Source of the DNA: MESE01 sp036675035
GTDB taxonomy: Bacteria; Pseudomonadota; Gammaproteobacteria; Burkholderiales; Burkholderiaceae_D
Direction: 5' to 3'
DNA length: 21,892 nucleotides
Assembly (NCBI GenBank): GCA_036675035.1
Contig: JAKFFO010000108.1
Span: 1-21,892, forward strand
Shown here: one piece after another, positions 1-6,800 of the stretch
Layout of the letters: every line of letters starts with the position of its first letter
Position numbering within the stretch: position 1 is the first letter of the stretch
Program-made: the position numbers and the translations under genes
The notes under the pieces: model-generated
Told to the model about the DNA's origin: nothing
Seen by the model: only the letters and a program-made list of their open reading frames with translations
Databases searched by the model: none

Positions 1-426
1 GGCGGCGTCTACATCGTAGTGGATGCCAACTTCGTTACCGTGCTGGGTTTGAACGCCTACGACGGTAACGGCGTATACAACGGCAAGGACGTCTACACCA
101 ATTTCCGTCTACCGGCAGAAATGGCAGTCGGGCAAACGGTGCAAATCAACTACGGCGTCAACCGTACGCGCGTAACACCACCGTCCGCGACGAACGGCGG
201 GCAAACCTCGCAATATAAGTTCGAAGGATTCGAAACCGTGACACTGGGCGGCAGGACGTTTACTAATGTTTGCAAACTCAGATCCCCCTCTTTGACGGCC
301 GGACAAACTTCCGTAGAGTGGGTAGCAAGCGGTTTTGGCGTAATCAAGCAGGAAGATCAGGATGCCACGGAAATTACCGTACCGGGAACGGTGAGGCAGT
401 TGGTGACGGTTGTGACGGCACCGTAA
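1..426 (+). CDS. C-terminal part of an exported-looking hypothetical protein
   Basis: The reading frame is open from the first base and stops with TAA at 424-426, so the start lies outside the window; the visible part is about 141 residues. I do not recognise the family with certainty. The segment is rich in Gly, Thr, Val and Asn with alternating hydrophobic residues, as in beta-rich secreted or lipid-anchored proteins. The stretch 'GRTFTNVCKLR' followed about 20 residues later by 'VEWVASGFGVIKQE' resembles the 'F.. C.K ... W.A.GVG.VK' pattern in DUF3108-like and related envelope proteins of betaproteobacteria; this is a loose resemblance only. It is the only clear plus-strand gene left of the CDI locus and converges on the minus-strand gene at 683-1642. 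No terminator hairpin with a T-run was found in the 256 bases that follow. Function unknown. Confidence 0.6.
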   Translation, partial: GGVYIVVDANFVTVLGLNAYDGNGVYNGKDVYTNFRLPAEMAVGQTVQINYGVNRTRVTPPSATNGGQTSQYKFEGFETVTLGGRTFTNVCKLRSPSLTAGQTSVEWVASGFGVIKQEDQDATEITVPGTVRQLVTVVTAP

Positions 427-682
427 CCAACAGGTTTGGATCTGCTTCATTCGGCGACATCGATTATCTAACGGACACGTCTTCAGGTTTGGGGCAATCA
501 AGCGGGACTGCGAGCCAACCATCCATGGTTGAGCGATAAGACTGACGGATTGCCCGGTCGGCAATATCCGAGATCCCGCCCGACCTTACATACTCATTCC
601 ACTGAGCGCGAGCTAAAGAATTTCTAGACAAAAATAAATATCCGCCTCCAAGCGTACGTCGAAAATAAAACCGACCCAAAGA

Positions 683-1642
683 TCAGCATTCTACTAATTC
701 ATGGTAAAGCGCTTCCGGGTCGAATCCCTCGTCTTCTTTGGCGCGCATGAGTATGGCATGTAGCAATTCGTCTGGCTGTGCTGGCATTTCAGGCTCTAAT
801 ACACTCCATGGGAATTTCATCAACGGATGATCGAGTTCGGGGTTGGGAAGGCCGAGATATTGACGTAAGCGCAGCACCATTAAAATTTCAATGGGATAAA
901 AATCCCACCCACTATTGAATTCAAAAAGCTCGCGATTGTTGTTTGCCCGAGCTCGATGCGTGTGATGATCGCAAGCGGCCAGCAGCCAACCAGTAATACG
1001 CGCCATATCGCTCGTACGCCATTCAACTAGCAATCCTTCCATGATCGGGTTTGTTGGATAACTCGTTAATGGATAATCTTTGCCCTGCCAGTCGCAATAA
1101 AGACGAAGGATGAAGTGGAAAATGGGATATTTATCGATGTTAAAACAATAGTCCTTACGCAATGCTACTAAATACATTTCAGCTATTTTTTCTCCTGCCC
1201 ATCGTATTCCTAAGCTAAACGCAAAAGCCGCTTCCGAGAAATCTTGAGGTGAAAGCTGCCGGAGCTTTCTTTCTGGGAATTTCGTCTCAAACATGAAATG
1301 GCTTTTAAGATCACATATCAAACTTAAATAAAAGTAGGGAACTGCCTTTTTAAAGTGATCTGACACATAATTCGTTTTGATGCTCTCAAACTCGCCTTCC
1401 ATAAAATGCAAGCGCGCAGCCAATTTCAAACTATGTGCGAAATTGTATTGAGCAGTATAGGGTTTATCCAGGGCTTGACCCGTAACCGGATGACGCCCTT
1501 CTAAAACCCCGGTTAAGCTGAATTCTTTTAGCTTTAGTAACTCGCTATAGAAACGAGGGATGAGTTCGGCATGCCGAGTTAGAGTAGTTTCTACTTTTCC
1601 CCAACGTTTGTATATGCCGGGGCGTTCAATGACATTAATCAT
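683..1642 (-). CDS. Orphan immunity-like protein (PoNi/DUF1911-like)
   Basis: A 319-residue protein with no signal peptide or membrane segment, predicted mostly helical and rich in Trp, Tyr and His. The C-terminal third contains 'CDHHTHRA', then 'FNSGWDFYPIEILMVLRL' and 'GLPNPELDHPLMKFPW'. This order (aromatic-Gly-Trp, a helix, 'LGL..P..DHP' and a Pro/Trp end) is like the C-terminal domain of PoNi-type immunity proteins (DUF1910/DUF1911), which neutralise PoNe DNase effectors. Resemblance was judged by eye, so the family call is tentative. The ATG at 1642 has only a weak AAAGAG upstream. The ATG forms ATGA with a stop codon of an upstream 14-codon open stretch, the overlap style also used by cdiA/cdiI here. 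Upstream sequence is cut 43 bp away by a RAYT element, so no intact toxin is adjacent. Read past the TGA, the same frame stays open for 72 more codons, probably by chance. Confidence 0.75.
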   Translation of the reverse strand: MINVIERPGIYKRWGKVETTLTRHAELIPRFYSELLKLKEFSLTGVLEGRHPVTGQALDKPYTAQYNFAHSLKLAARLHFMEGEFESIKTNYVSDHFKKAVPYFYLSLICDLKSHFMFETKFPERKLRQLSPQDFSEAAFAFSLGIRWAGEKIAEMYLVALRKDYCFNIDKYPIFHFILRLYCDWQGKDYPLTSYPTNPIMEGLLVEWRTSDMARITGWLLAACDHHTHRARANNNRELFEFNSGWDFYPIEILMVLRLRQYLGLPNPELDHPLMKFPWSVLEPEMPAQPDELLHAILMRAKEDEGFDPEALYHELVEC

Positions 1643-1684
1643 TTTCTCTTTATCAAAGATCGAGAAAGTGGCCTTAACTGGACT
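1640..1684 (-). pseudogene. Possible 3' stub of a lost toxin gene
   Basis: On the minus strand, a 14-codon open stretch (VQLRPLSRSLIKRK) ends in a TGA that overlaps the ATG of the downstream immunity-like gene as ATGA. It runs back to the inverted repeat of the RAYT element, where the frame hits a stop. A 4-bp ATGA overlap is what joins cdiA to cdiI 1.9 kb away and is typical of toxin-immunity pairs, so this could be the last codons of a toxin removed by the insertion or a rearrangement. The stretch is too short to prove coding and may be chance. Confidence 0.25.
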
Positions 1685-1701
1685 TATATATGGGGTCAGA
1701 C
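1685..1701. repeat. Left inverted repeat of the RAYT element
   Basis: TATATATGGGGTCAGAC, 17 bases, is the perfect reverse complement of 2419-2435. It lies four bases beyond the transposase stop codon at 1706-1708. Confidence 0.8.
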
Positions 1702-1705
1702 TCGA

Positions 1706-2398
1706 CTAACTTACCTCTTTCTTCGGCCTTCCCCTCGGCAGCGGCATGGTGCGCCGCTCCGCCAAGCGCTCGATCTTTGCTTGAAACCGTCCACCGCCCA
1801 ATGCCCATCCTTTATTGGTGCAATCCCGGATTGTATCCATCACTTCCTGATCCATCGCGGTCTTGAACAGCGCCCGATAAGCGGCTAGCCGCTCCCGTTC
1901 CTGCCCTGCCAGACGCCGGTACAACGAGTGCGCTGCAACCAACGCGTCGTCCTTGCCGTGCGCATTGGCTTGATAACTCGACCAGGCATAGTCGCCTGGA
2001 TTTGCCACCATACCGGCGCGCACCGGATTGAGTTCGATATAGCGCATGCATTCGAATAGATAACGTTCCACATCAACCACGGTAGCGCGGTAACGCCCTT
2101 CCCATAACGTACCGGTGCGCTGGTATCGGAAGTTGAAATACTGCACATAGCGCCGTCCCACGCTTTGCAGGGTCTTGGGTATGCTGTCTTCGGTTCCTGG
2201 CGACGCCAGCAAATGGATATGGTTGGTCATGAACACATACGCATGGATGGACACATCGTGGCGCGTGGCCGCGTCGAACAGCGACTCTTTGAAGAACTGA
2301 CAATCTTCATCGTTGGCGAAGATCGGTTCGCGATTGTTGCCTCGCAGGATGATATGTAGCGGAACACCTTTGACAAAGTAACGAGGAAGACGGGCCAT
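1706..2398 (-). CDS. REP-associated tyrosine transposase (RAYT, Y1_Tnp family)
   Basis: A 230-residue HUH-superfamily single-strand DNA transposase. The metal-binding HUH motif is seen as 'MTNHIHLL' (His60 and His62), and the probable nucleophile is Tyr120 in 'MRYIELNPVRAGM', the segment that carries the catalytic Tyr in Y1 transposases. Other family marks are 'IILRGNNREPIF' near the N terminus, 'GTLWEGRYRA' before the Tyr helix, 'YAWSSYQAN', and a basic tail ending 'RGRPKKEVS'. Family members cut and join single-stranded DNA at REP-like hairpins and usually occur as single, seemingly domesticated copies. The gene is full length with both catalytic motifs intact, so it may be active. No good ribosome-binding site precedes the ATG at 2398. 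It separates the PoNi-like immunity gene from the cdi operon. Confidence 0.92.
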   Translation of the reverse strand: MARLPRYFVKGVPLHIILRGNNREPIFANDEDCQFFKESLFDAATRHDVSIHAYVFMTNHIHLLASPGTEDSIPKTLQSVGRRYVQYFNFRYQRTGTLWEGRYRATVVDVERYLFECMRYIELNPVRAGMVANPGDYAWSSYQANAHGKDDALVAAHSLYRRLAGQERERLAAYRALFKTAMDQEVMDTIRDCTNKGWALGGGRFQAKIERLAERRTMPLPRGRPKKEVS

Positions 2399-2418
2399 GT
2401 CGCGAGAGTATCATAGAT

Positions 2419-2439
2419 GTCTGACCCCATATATATATA
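2419..2439. repeat. Right inverted repeat of the RAYT element
   Basis: Bases 2419-2435 are the exact reverse complement of 1685-1701; the alternating TA tract extends to 2439. It lies 20 bases upstream of the transposase ATG at 2398, so it may also act in or near that gene's promoter. Confidence 0.8.
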
Positions 2440-2565
2440 CGCGAGCTGATCGACGGCATGATCCTGAAGTACCAGGCGCGACGGTGGGCAGGCAGTGCGC
2501 CAGCACCGGCACCAGCCAAGGAGACCAGCACGAAGCGCAAGCCACACACTACCGCGCACAGATGA
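2440..2565 (+). pseudogene. 3' remnant of an unidentified plus-strand gene
   Basis: A plus-strand frame with no start runs out of the RAYT right end and stops with TGA at 2563-2565. Its codons read ELIDGMILKYQARRW, then an Ala/Pro-rich linker and a Lys/Arg/Thr/His-rich tail. This low-complexity basic C-terminal tail looks like a real protein end, and a 13-bp hairpin terminator begins on the last base of the stop codon, as expected for a true gene end. Going upstream, the frame meets a TGA at 2422-2424 inside the inverted repeat. I read it as the last 40 or so codons of a gene truncated when the element or a rearrangement arrived. The parent gene is not identified. Confidence 0.45.
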
Positions 2566-2595
2566 AAGAAGGGCCGCAATCGCGGCCCTTCTTTT
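2565..2595 (+). terminator. Strong hairpin terminator after the gene remnant
   Basis: A perfect 13-bp stem pairs 2565-2577 with 2582-2594 around the loop AATC (core AAGGGCCGC / GCGGCCCTT), ending in CTTTT on the plus strand and in TTCTTTC on the minus strand. It begins directly at the TGA of the plus-strand remnant. Confidence 0.75.
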
Positions 2596-2602
2596 GGCAG
2601 CT

Positions 2603-2662
2603 AACAAAAAAGCCACTCTCGCACCCCACGCAACTGCCGGGGTTAAGAGCGGCTTTTTTTGT
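2603..2662 (-). terminator. Bidirectional terminator of the cdi operon
   Basis: AAAAAAGCC at 2606-2614 pairs with GGCTTTTTT at 2651-2659. The stem continues through CTCT/AGAG after one mismatch, and an inner ACCCC/GGGGT helix (2623-2627 with 2639-2643) closes the apical part. Minus-strand transcripts leaving cdiI (stop at 2713) would end in the T-run 2611-2606. The plus strand also ends in T7, so it can work both ways. Confidence 0.65.
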
Positions 2663-2712
2663 TTTACCAAAAGAATAGTTGAGGAATTCAAATCGATTGC
2701 AGCATCAATTGT

Positions 2713-3513
2713 TCAACCGTACAAAATAGCTCTAAGGCTGTTCTGTGTAACTTCGGTGGATTTATCGCAAAAGCAGTGTTCAGAAGCGACCACTTGAATA
2801 ACTCCATTCGCTATGGGGTGCACATCAACCCAGCTGGCGGAAAGCAAAGCGCCTTTGCGATTTTCACCGACACTTTGCCAGAATGACTTACCTAACCACA
2901 TTACTGAACCGACTGCATCTACGTAACCTAATTGCAAAGACCATCGGCCCGGGTTGTTGGATGTGTCAATTTCTATCTGTTCGAGCGGCGGAGGCAAACC
3001 ATTCGATTTCGTCGGCAAGTGCGTATAACTGCGGCCCGCTGCCTCATATTCAAACGGGTCTTTCGCATTCTGCCAATAATCGTACTCAACGTCAGATACC
3101 CATGCTTGAACAAAGCTGTCTTCTACTAGAAATGGCTTGACCCAATCCACCCAAGATACTGCCGAACCTGCATTTACCTCCTCAATGGAAATAAAGCCGT
3201 GTTTGAGAGCAGGCACACGTCCAAAGCGAAAGGACAACCCTCCTGCTTCTATAGCCCTGCTCCATTTTCCCTGCTGCTCAACTTGCTTCAAATACGAATC
3301 GACCGTAATTTTTTTCACTTGGTCGTTGAATTCCATTGCCATGCCAAATTGCTGCATGATGCTAACAATCATCTGCAATGCTTGAATATCATTGATGCCA
3401 CCTACCGCCACAAATCGGCCCAACCTGTTTGCGCCAATCGGAATTTCTTCAGCGTCGCGTTCGCAATCTAGTTGGAAGACTATGCTTAGCTTTTCTCGTC
3501 TGCGTTCGCTCAT
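2713..3513 (-). CDS. cdiI: Candidate CdiI immunity protein (unrecognised family)
   Basis: A 266-residue protein with no signal peptide or membrane segment. Its ATG overlaps the cdiA stop codon as ATGA (3510-3513), with AAGGA six bases upstream (3520-3524) inside the cdiA 3' end. Position and translational coupling make it the presumed immunity protein, which would bind and block the CdiA-CT toxin in the producing cell. By sequence I see two parts: an N-terminal beta/alpha region with 'RLGRFVAVGGINDIQAL', and a C-terminal region with 'LGYVDAVGSVMWLGKSFW' and 'ASEHCF'. The C-terminal pattern is faintly like some large polymorphic-toxin immunity families such as Imm52, but I cannot confirm this. 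It is much longer than the roughly 100-residue CdiI known for the Bp1026b-type toxin, so the partner may be unrelated to that one. A terminator follows the stop by about 50 bp. Confidence 0.75.
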   Translation of the reverse strand: MSERRREKLSIVFQLDCERDAEEIPIGANRLGRFVAVGGINDIQALQMIVSIMQQFGMAMEFNDQVKKITVDSYLKQVEQQGKWSRAIEAGGLSFRFGRVPALKHGFISIEEVNAGSAVSWVDWVKPFLVEDSFVQAWVSDVEYDYWQNAKDPFEYEAAGRSYTHLPTKSNGLPPPLEQIEIDTSNNPGRWSLQLGYVDAVGSVMWLGKSFWQSVGENRKGALLSASWVDVHPIANGVIQVVASEHCFCDKSTEVTQNSLRAILYG

Positions 3514-3845
3514 TTGAATTCCTTAATGATTACAGTCACATTATTTTTGGCGCCGTATTGAATCAATGGTTGCGCAGAGGCCGCCCCGCCTGGCTGTACC
3601 CGTAAATCAAGAATCATCTTGGCCGAGTTGCCGTTAACCGTCGCACCATTCGCACCAAGGTCATAGATATGATCCTGCATCCGGCCAAGCCAAGTCGATC
3701 CTGTTGTATCAACTGACTTAACGCTGACAAGCGCATTACCATTTTGAAAATCAATCAGCGGGAATTTGCCGTTGTTAAGCTGCCCGACGTTAAACCATTC
3801 CTTGTATTCGGTCCGAGCAAGATGTGATTCGATGGCGGTACCACG
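3510..3845 (-). other. CdiA-CT toxin domain, PD-(D/E)xK-like (Bp1026b-type CDI tRNase resemblance)
   Basis: The last 111 residues of CdiA start 'RGTAIESHLA' and continue with 'KFPLIDFQNGNALVSVKSVD' and end 'NNVTVIIKEFK'. Glu3279, Asp3305 and Lys3316 (E-x25-D-x10-K, the last as SVK) fit a PD-(D/E)xK nuclease core. The order 'RG..IE', 'FP.ID....G....S(I/V)KS.D' and a final 'GVTV.I..F'-like strand matches my memory of the CDI_toxin_Bp1026b-like family, whose founder cleaves the acceptor stem of tRNA. Substrate here is inferred, not shown; a DNase or other RNase remains possible. Confidence 0.6.
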
Positions 3846-6800
3846 GGCAGTTGGGCTCAGATTCCAGACCTCCGCAAGATTTCGGCCTGCTGTATTTGCC
3901 CCTCTTTGCGCTGGTGCTTGCGTTGCACGTCCACGACCAGTCGCCGCAATTCCTGCGGCCGACAGTCCTGTTTGATTGTACCCATAAACTTCGTTGAAGT
4001 CAGTCAGTCCCGCATCGGGATTGCGCGCCATATACTCAGCACGTGCATTTGCAAAAAGCACCTGGTAACTGGCCCCCGCTACGCTATTGATGCTGTGCTC
4101 ATAACCGCTGATTTGGTCAATCAATAACTGCTCTCGCTCGGTTAGAGCGTTCTTATAGTCTTGTGACGCATTCGTGTCATACATTAACCTGCGCACGTCT
4201 TTCGAGTCTTGTATGGCAATACCAAGCTCATATTGATCTTTCTGTACTTCTGCTAATGCCTTTTCGCAGGCATTCGTCTGACGGCAATTTCGAATGGCTG
4301 CGTCGCGCTCTGCGCTAACATTATCCCAGTATGCAATTTCAGATTTTGCTGCTTGGCATGCTGTGCTTGCACCGTCAGCCGCACAAGCTGTGCGGGCACG
4401 GTTCTTGACAATAAGAAGCTTGTCTACCTCCTGATGCTTCAGGTAGTTATGCTCCACTCCCAGCTTGGCGGTAATCGCCGCCGCATTCGATGCCGTGCTG
4501 CCCGCACCGCCTGCGGCCGAGGCCATTTTCCCGACCGTTAGGCCCACCAGCATGATCAGTGCTTCCTGATCCTTTACATTTTCACCCGCGAGCTGTCTCA
4601 ACTCTTTACCGAACGCCTCCACCGCCAAGGTCGCCGCTGCCGCGCCTGCCGCACCGGTACCAAACTCGCCGCCGACCGCCTTGCTCAACAAGCCGCCGAT
4701 CAATGCATGCACTGCGACCTTGACTTCGGTGGGTTGACCCACCAAGTAGGTGCCGACTTTTTTATAGACGAGCGGTGCAGTTTGCTGCGCGATTTCCGAC
4801 AGCACCTTCCGGTATTCCTGCTCTCGCTCGATCTCTTTCAGATCGAAGATCTTGCCGATCGATTCGTTGGCAGTGTCGACATCACGATTCAGGCTGGCCA
4901 GCGTTTCGGCTGTGCTCTGGCCCGTGTTCTGTTGCTGCCCTGCTTCGTCGGTGATGACGATGGTGCCGGCGCTGATGGCGGAGCGGGTGATGCCGCTGAT
5001 GTCGCCTTGCTGTCCGGGTACCGCATTGGCAGCCGCATTGGCGGCCAGATTGCGGCTGAGGGTTTGTGTGGCGGTACCTGGCGCAGTGACGCCTTTCTTC
5101 GCGCCGCGGATCTGCTCACCTGGAGCAGTAAAGGTCCCATCCCGATTGGTGTAGCCGCCCGTGTAAGAGAAGGAGAGGCTACTGTTGCTGCTCTTGTACG
5201 CAGCCTTATTCTCGATATCGCTGGTGGCGAGCGTGCCGGTGGTGAGCCGGTTCAAGCGTTCCTCGGCTGCACTGGCGATGACCGCGCCTTTGAGGTCGGT
5301 ATGGCCCTCGACGGTGATATCGAAGCCGCCGGCGCCGGCATACAACCCGCTTTGCTCGGTGACTGATCGGTAGTCGCTGTCGATCTTGCCTTTGCCTGCG
5401 CTGACGGTGCCGGACACCGTGGCGCCGTAGCAGAACGGCGGAATGCATAAGCTCAGTGCAAGGCCGGAGTTCTTTTGCAGGCTGTGATAGTTGTCGGTGT
5501 CCTGCAGGCTTTCGATCAACAGGTCGCGCCCGACGTGAGCAGTGATGCTGTCGCCCTTGATCTGTGCGCCCTTGAGCACGGTGTCGCGTCCGCTGTCGAG
5601 CACGACGGTGTTGGTCGCAGCGATCTGGGTATTGTGGTTGGTCACGGAATCGCCATTGGCCCGCCCGTTTGCCTTGGCGGCAGCCAGTTCCAGCGTAAAG
5701 CCGTTTTGTTCGCCGCCCAGACCGAAGCCGACGCCGATCGATGAGTTGCTGCTACTGTTGTCGCTGCGGTTCCGGGTGGTGTCCTGCATGCTGTGCAAGT
5801 CGATGTCGCGGGCGGCTGCGAGGACGACGTCGGTGCCGGCGATGCGGCTGCCACGGGCGCTGATGTCGCCGTCCAGCGCGTTGCCGTCGGCATCCTGGTC
5901 GCCGGTGCCGGTGGCGATCAGGCTGACGGTTTGTCCGGCCGTGAGCGTACTGCCCTGGTTGGCGGTGCTGCCGACTTCGGAATCGCTGTTGGCGCTTTTG
6001 CTGCCGACGCTGACCGTAATTTTGATTGCAGCGCCAGCACCGTTCGTCGGCGTTGCCGTTCCGTCGATCGGCGGCGCGCCGGTGCCTTGCAGGCCGCTGT
6101 AGAGCAATAGCCCGGCCTTGGCGCCATAGAGTGCGGCCAGACGCTTGTCGTCTTTTTGCTCGTAGGCTTTGGCCGCTTGCTCCAGCGCTTTCACCGCATC
6201 GACCGCATAGCCGCTGGCGCCGATGGTGGCGCCGGCCTGGTGCATGGCGCTGGTTTGCTTGGTCAGGCTGGTGTCTTGGCCGGGGTCGAGATCGAGGTTT
6301 TGCCCGATCAGCGTCAGGTCTTGGCCGGCGCGCAGGTCAGCGCCTTGCACGGTAATGTCTCGGTTCGCATCGATCGTGAGATTGTGCCCGGCCGTCAGGC
6401 CGCTGCGCATCGTGTTCTGCTGAGTCTCGTGCACATCGAGCGTGCTGCTTTCCTTGTGTACGCCGACGGTGCTGCTGGTGCCGGTGCTGCCCTTTTGCCC
6501 CAGGTCGCCGATGGATTTGGCCTTGTGTTCCTCGCGGTGCATGCGGCGGTCTTCACCGCTGACGATATCGATCTTGCCCAGGTGCGCCACGATATCGATA
6601 TCGCGTGCTGCATCTATCGCGCTTCCGGCAATACGAATGTCACCGCTGCGGCTGTTCAACACCACGTCGTTGCCGCTGATTGTGGTGGCGCTTTGCACGC
6701 TGGCCGCGCTCTCGGCGTTGTCGCTGATGTTGGTTTTGCTATAAGGGAACTGGCCGACGCCACTGCTGTTGGGGCCACCCGTCATGGCGCGGGTGACATC

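Larger units (their letters stand above)
1685..2439 (-). mobile_element. Solitary RAYT/IS200-like element with inverted ends
   Basis: The element is a single Y1-transposase gene between matching inverted sequences: TATATATGGGGTCAGAC at 1685-1701 and its exact reverse complement at 2419-2435, with the right copy continuing the TA run to 2439. Such GGGGTCAGAC ends are common at REP-associated tyrosine transposase genes in proteobacteria. HUH/Y1 enzymes act on single-stranded hairpin ends and do not make target-site duplications; none is seen. The boundaries coincide with breaks in neighbouring frames: the stub left of it and the plus-strand remnant right of it both end in stops inside the repeats. 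Confidence 0.7.

Noticed and set aside
109..564. 151-codon minus-strand frame over the first gene
   Set aside because: Overlaps the better-supported plus-strand coding frame and has a composition typical of an antisense shadow.
549..565. Inverted repeat ATTGCC-CGGTC-GGCAAT after the first gene
   Set aside because: Only 6-bp arms and no T-tract, so not a convincing terminator.
464..679. 71-codon minus-strand frame after the PoNi-like gene
   Set aside because: It begins with TTG, shares the frame of the gene before it just past its TGA, has no ribosome-binding site and no recognisable motif. Read-through or a toxin fragment is conceivable but unsupported.
4707..5366. 219-codon plus-strand frame inside cdiA
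   Set aside because: Antisense to the clear cdiA frame; GC-rich codon use leaves opposite frames open. The same holds for long plus-strand frames at 6156-6878 and 10050-10931.
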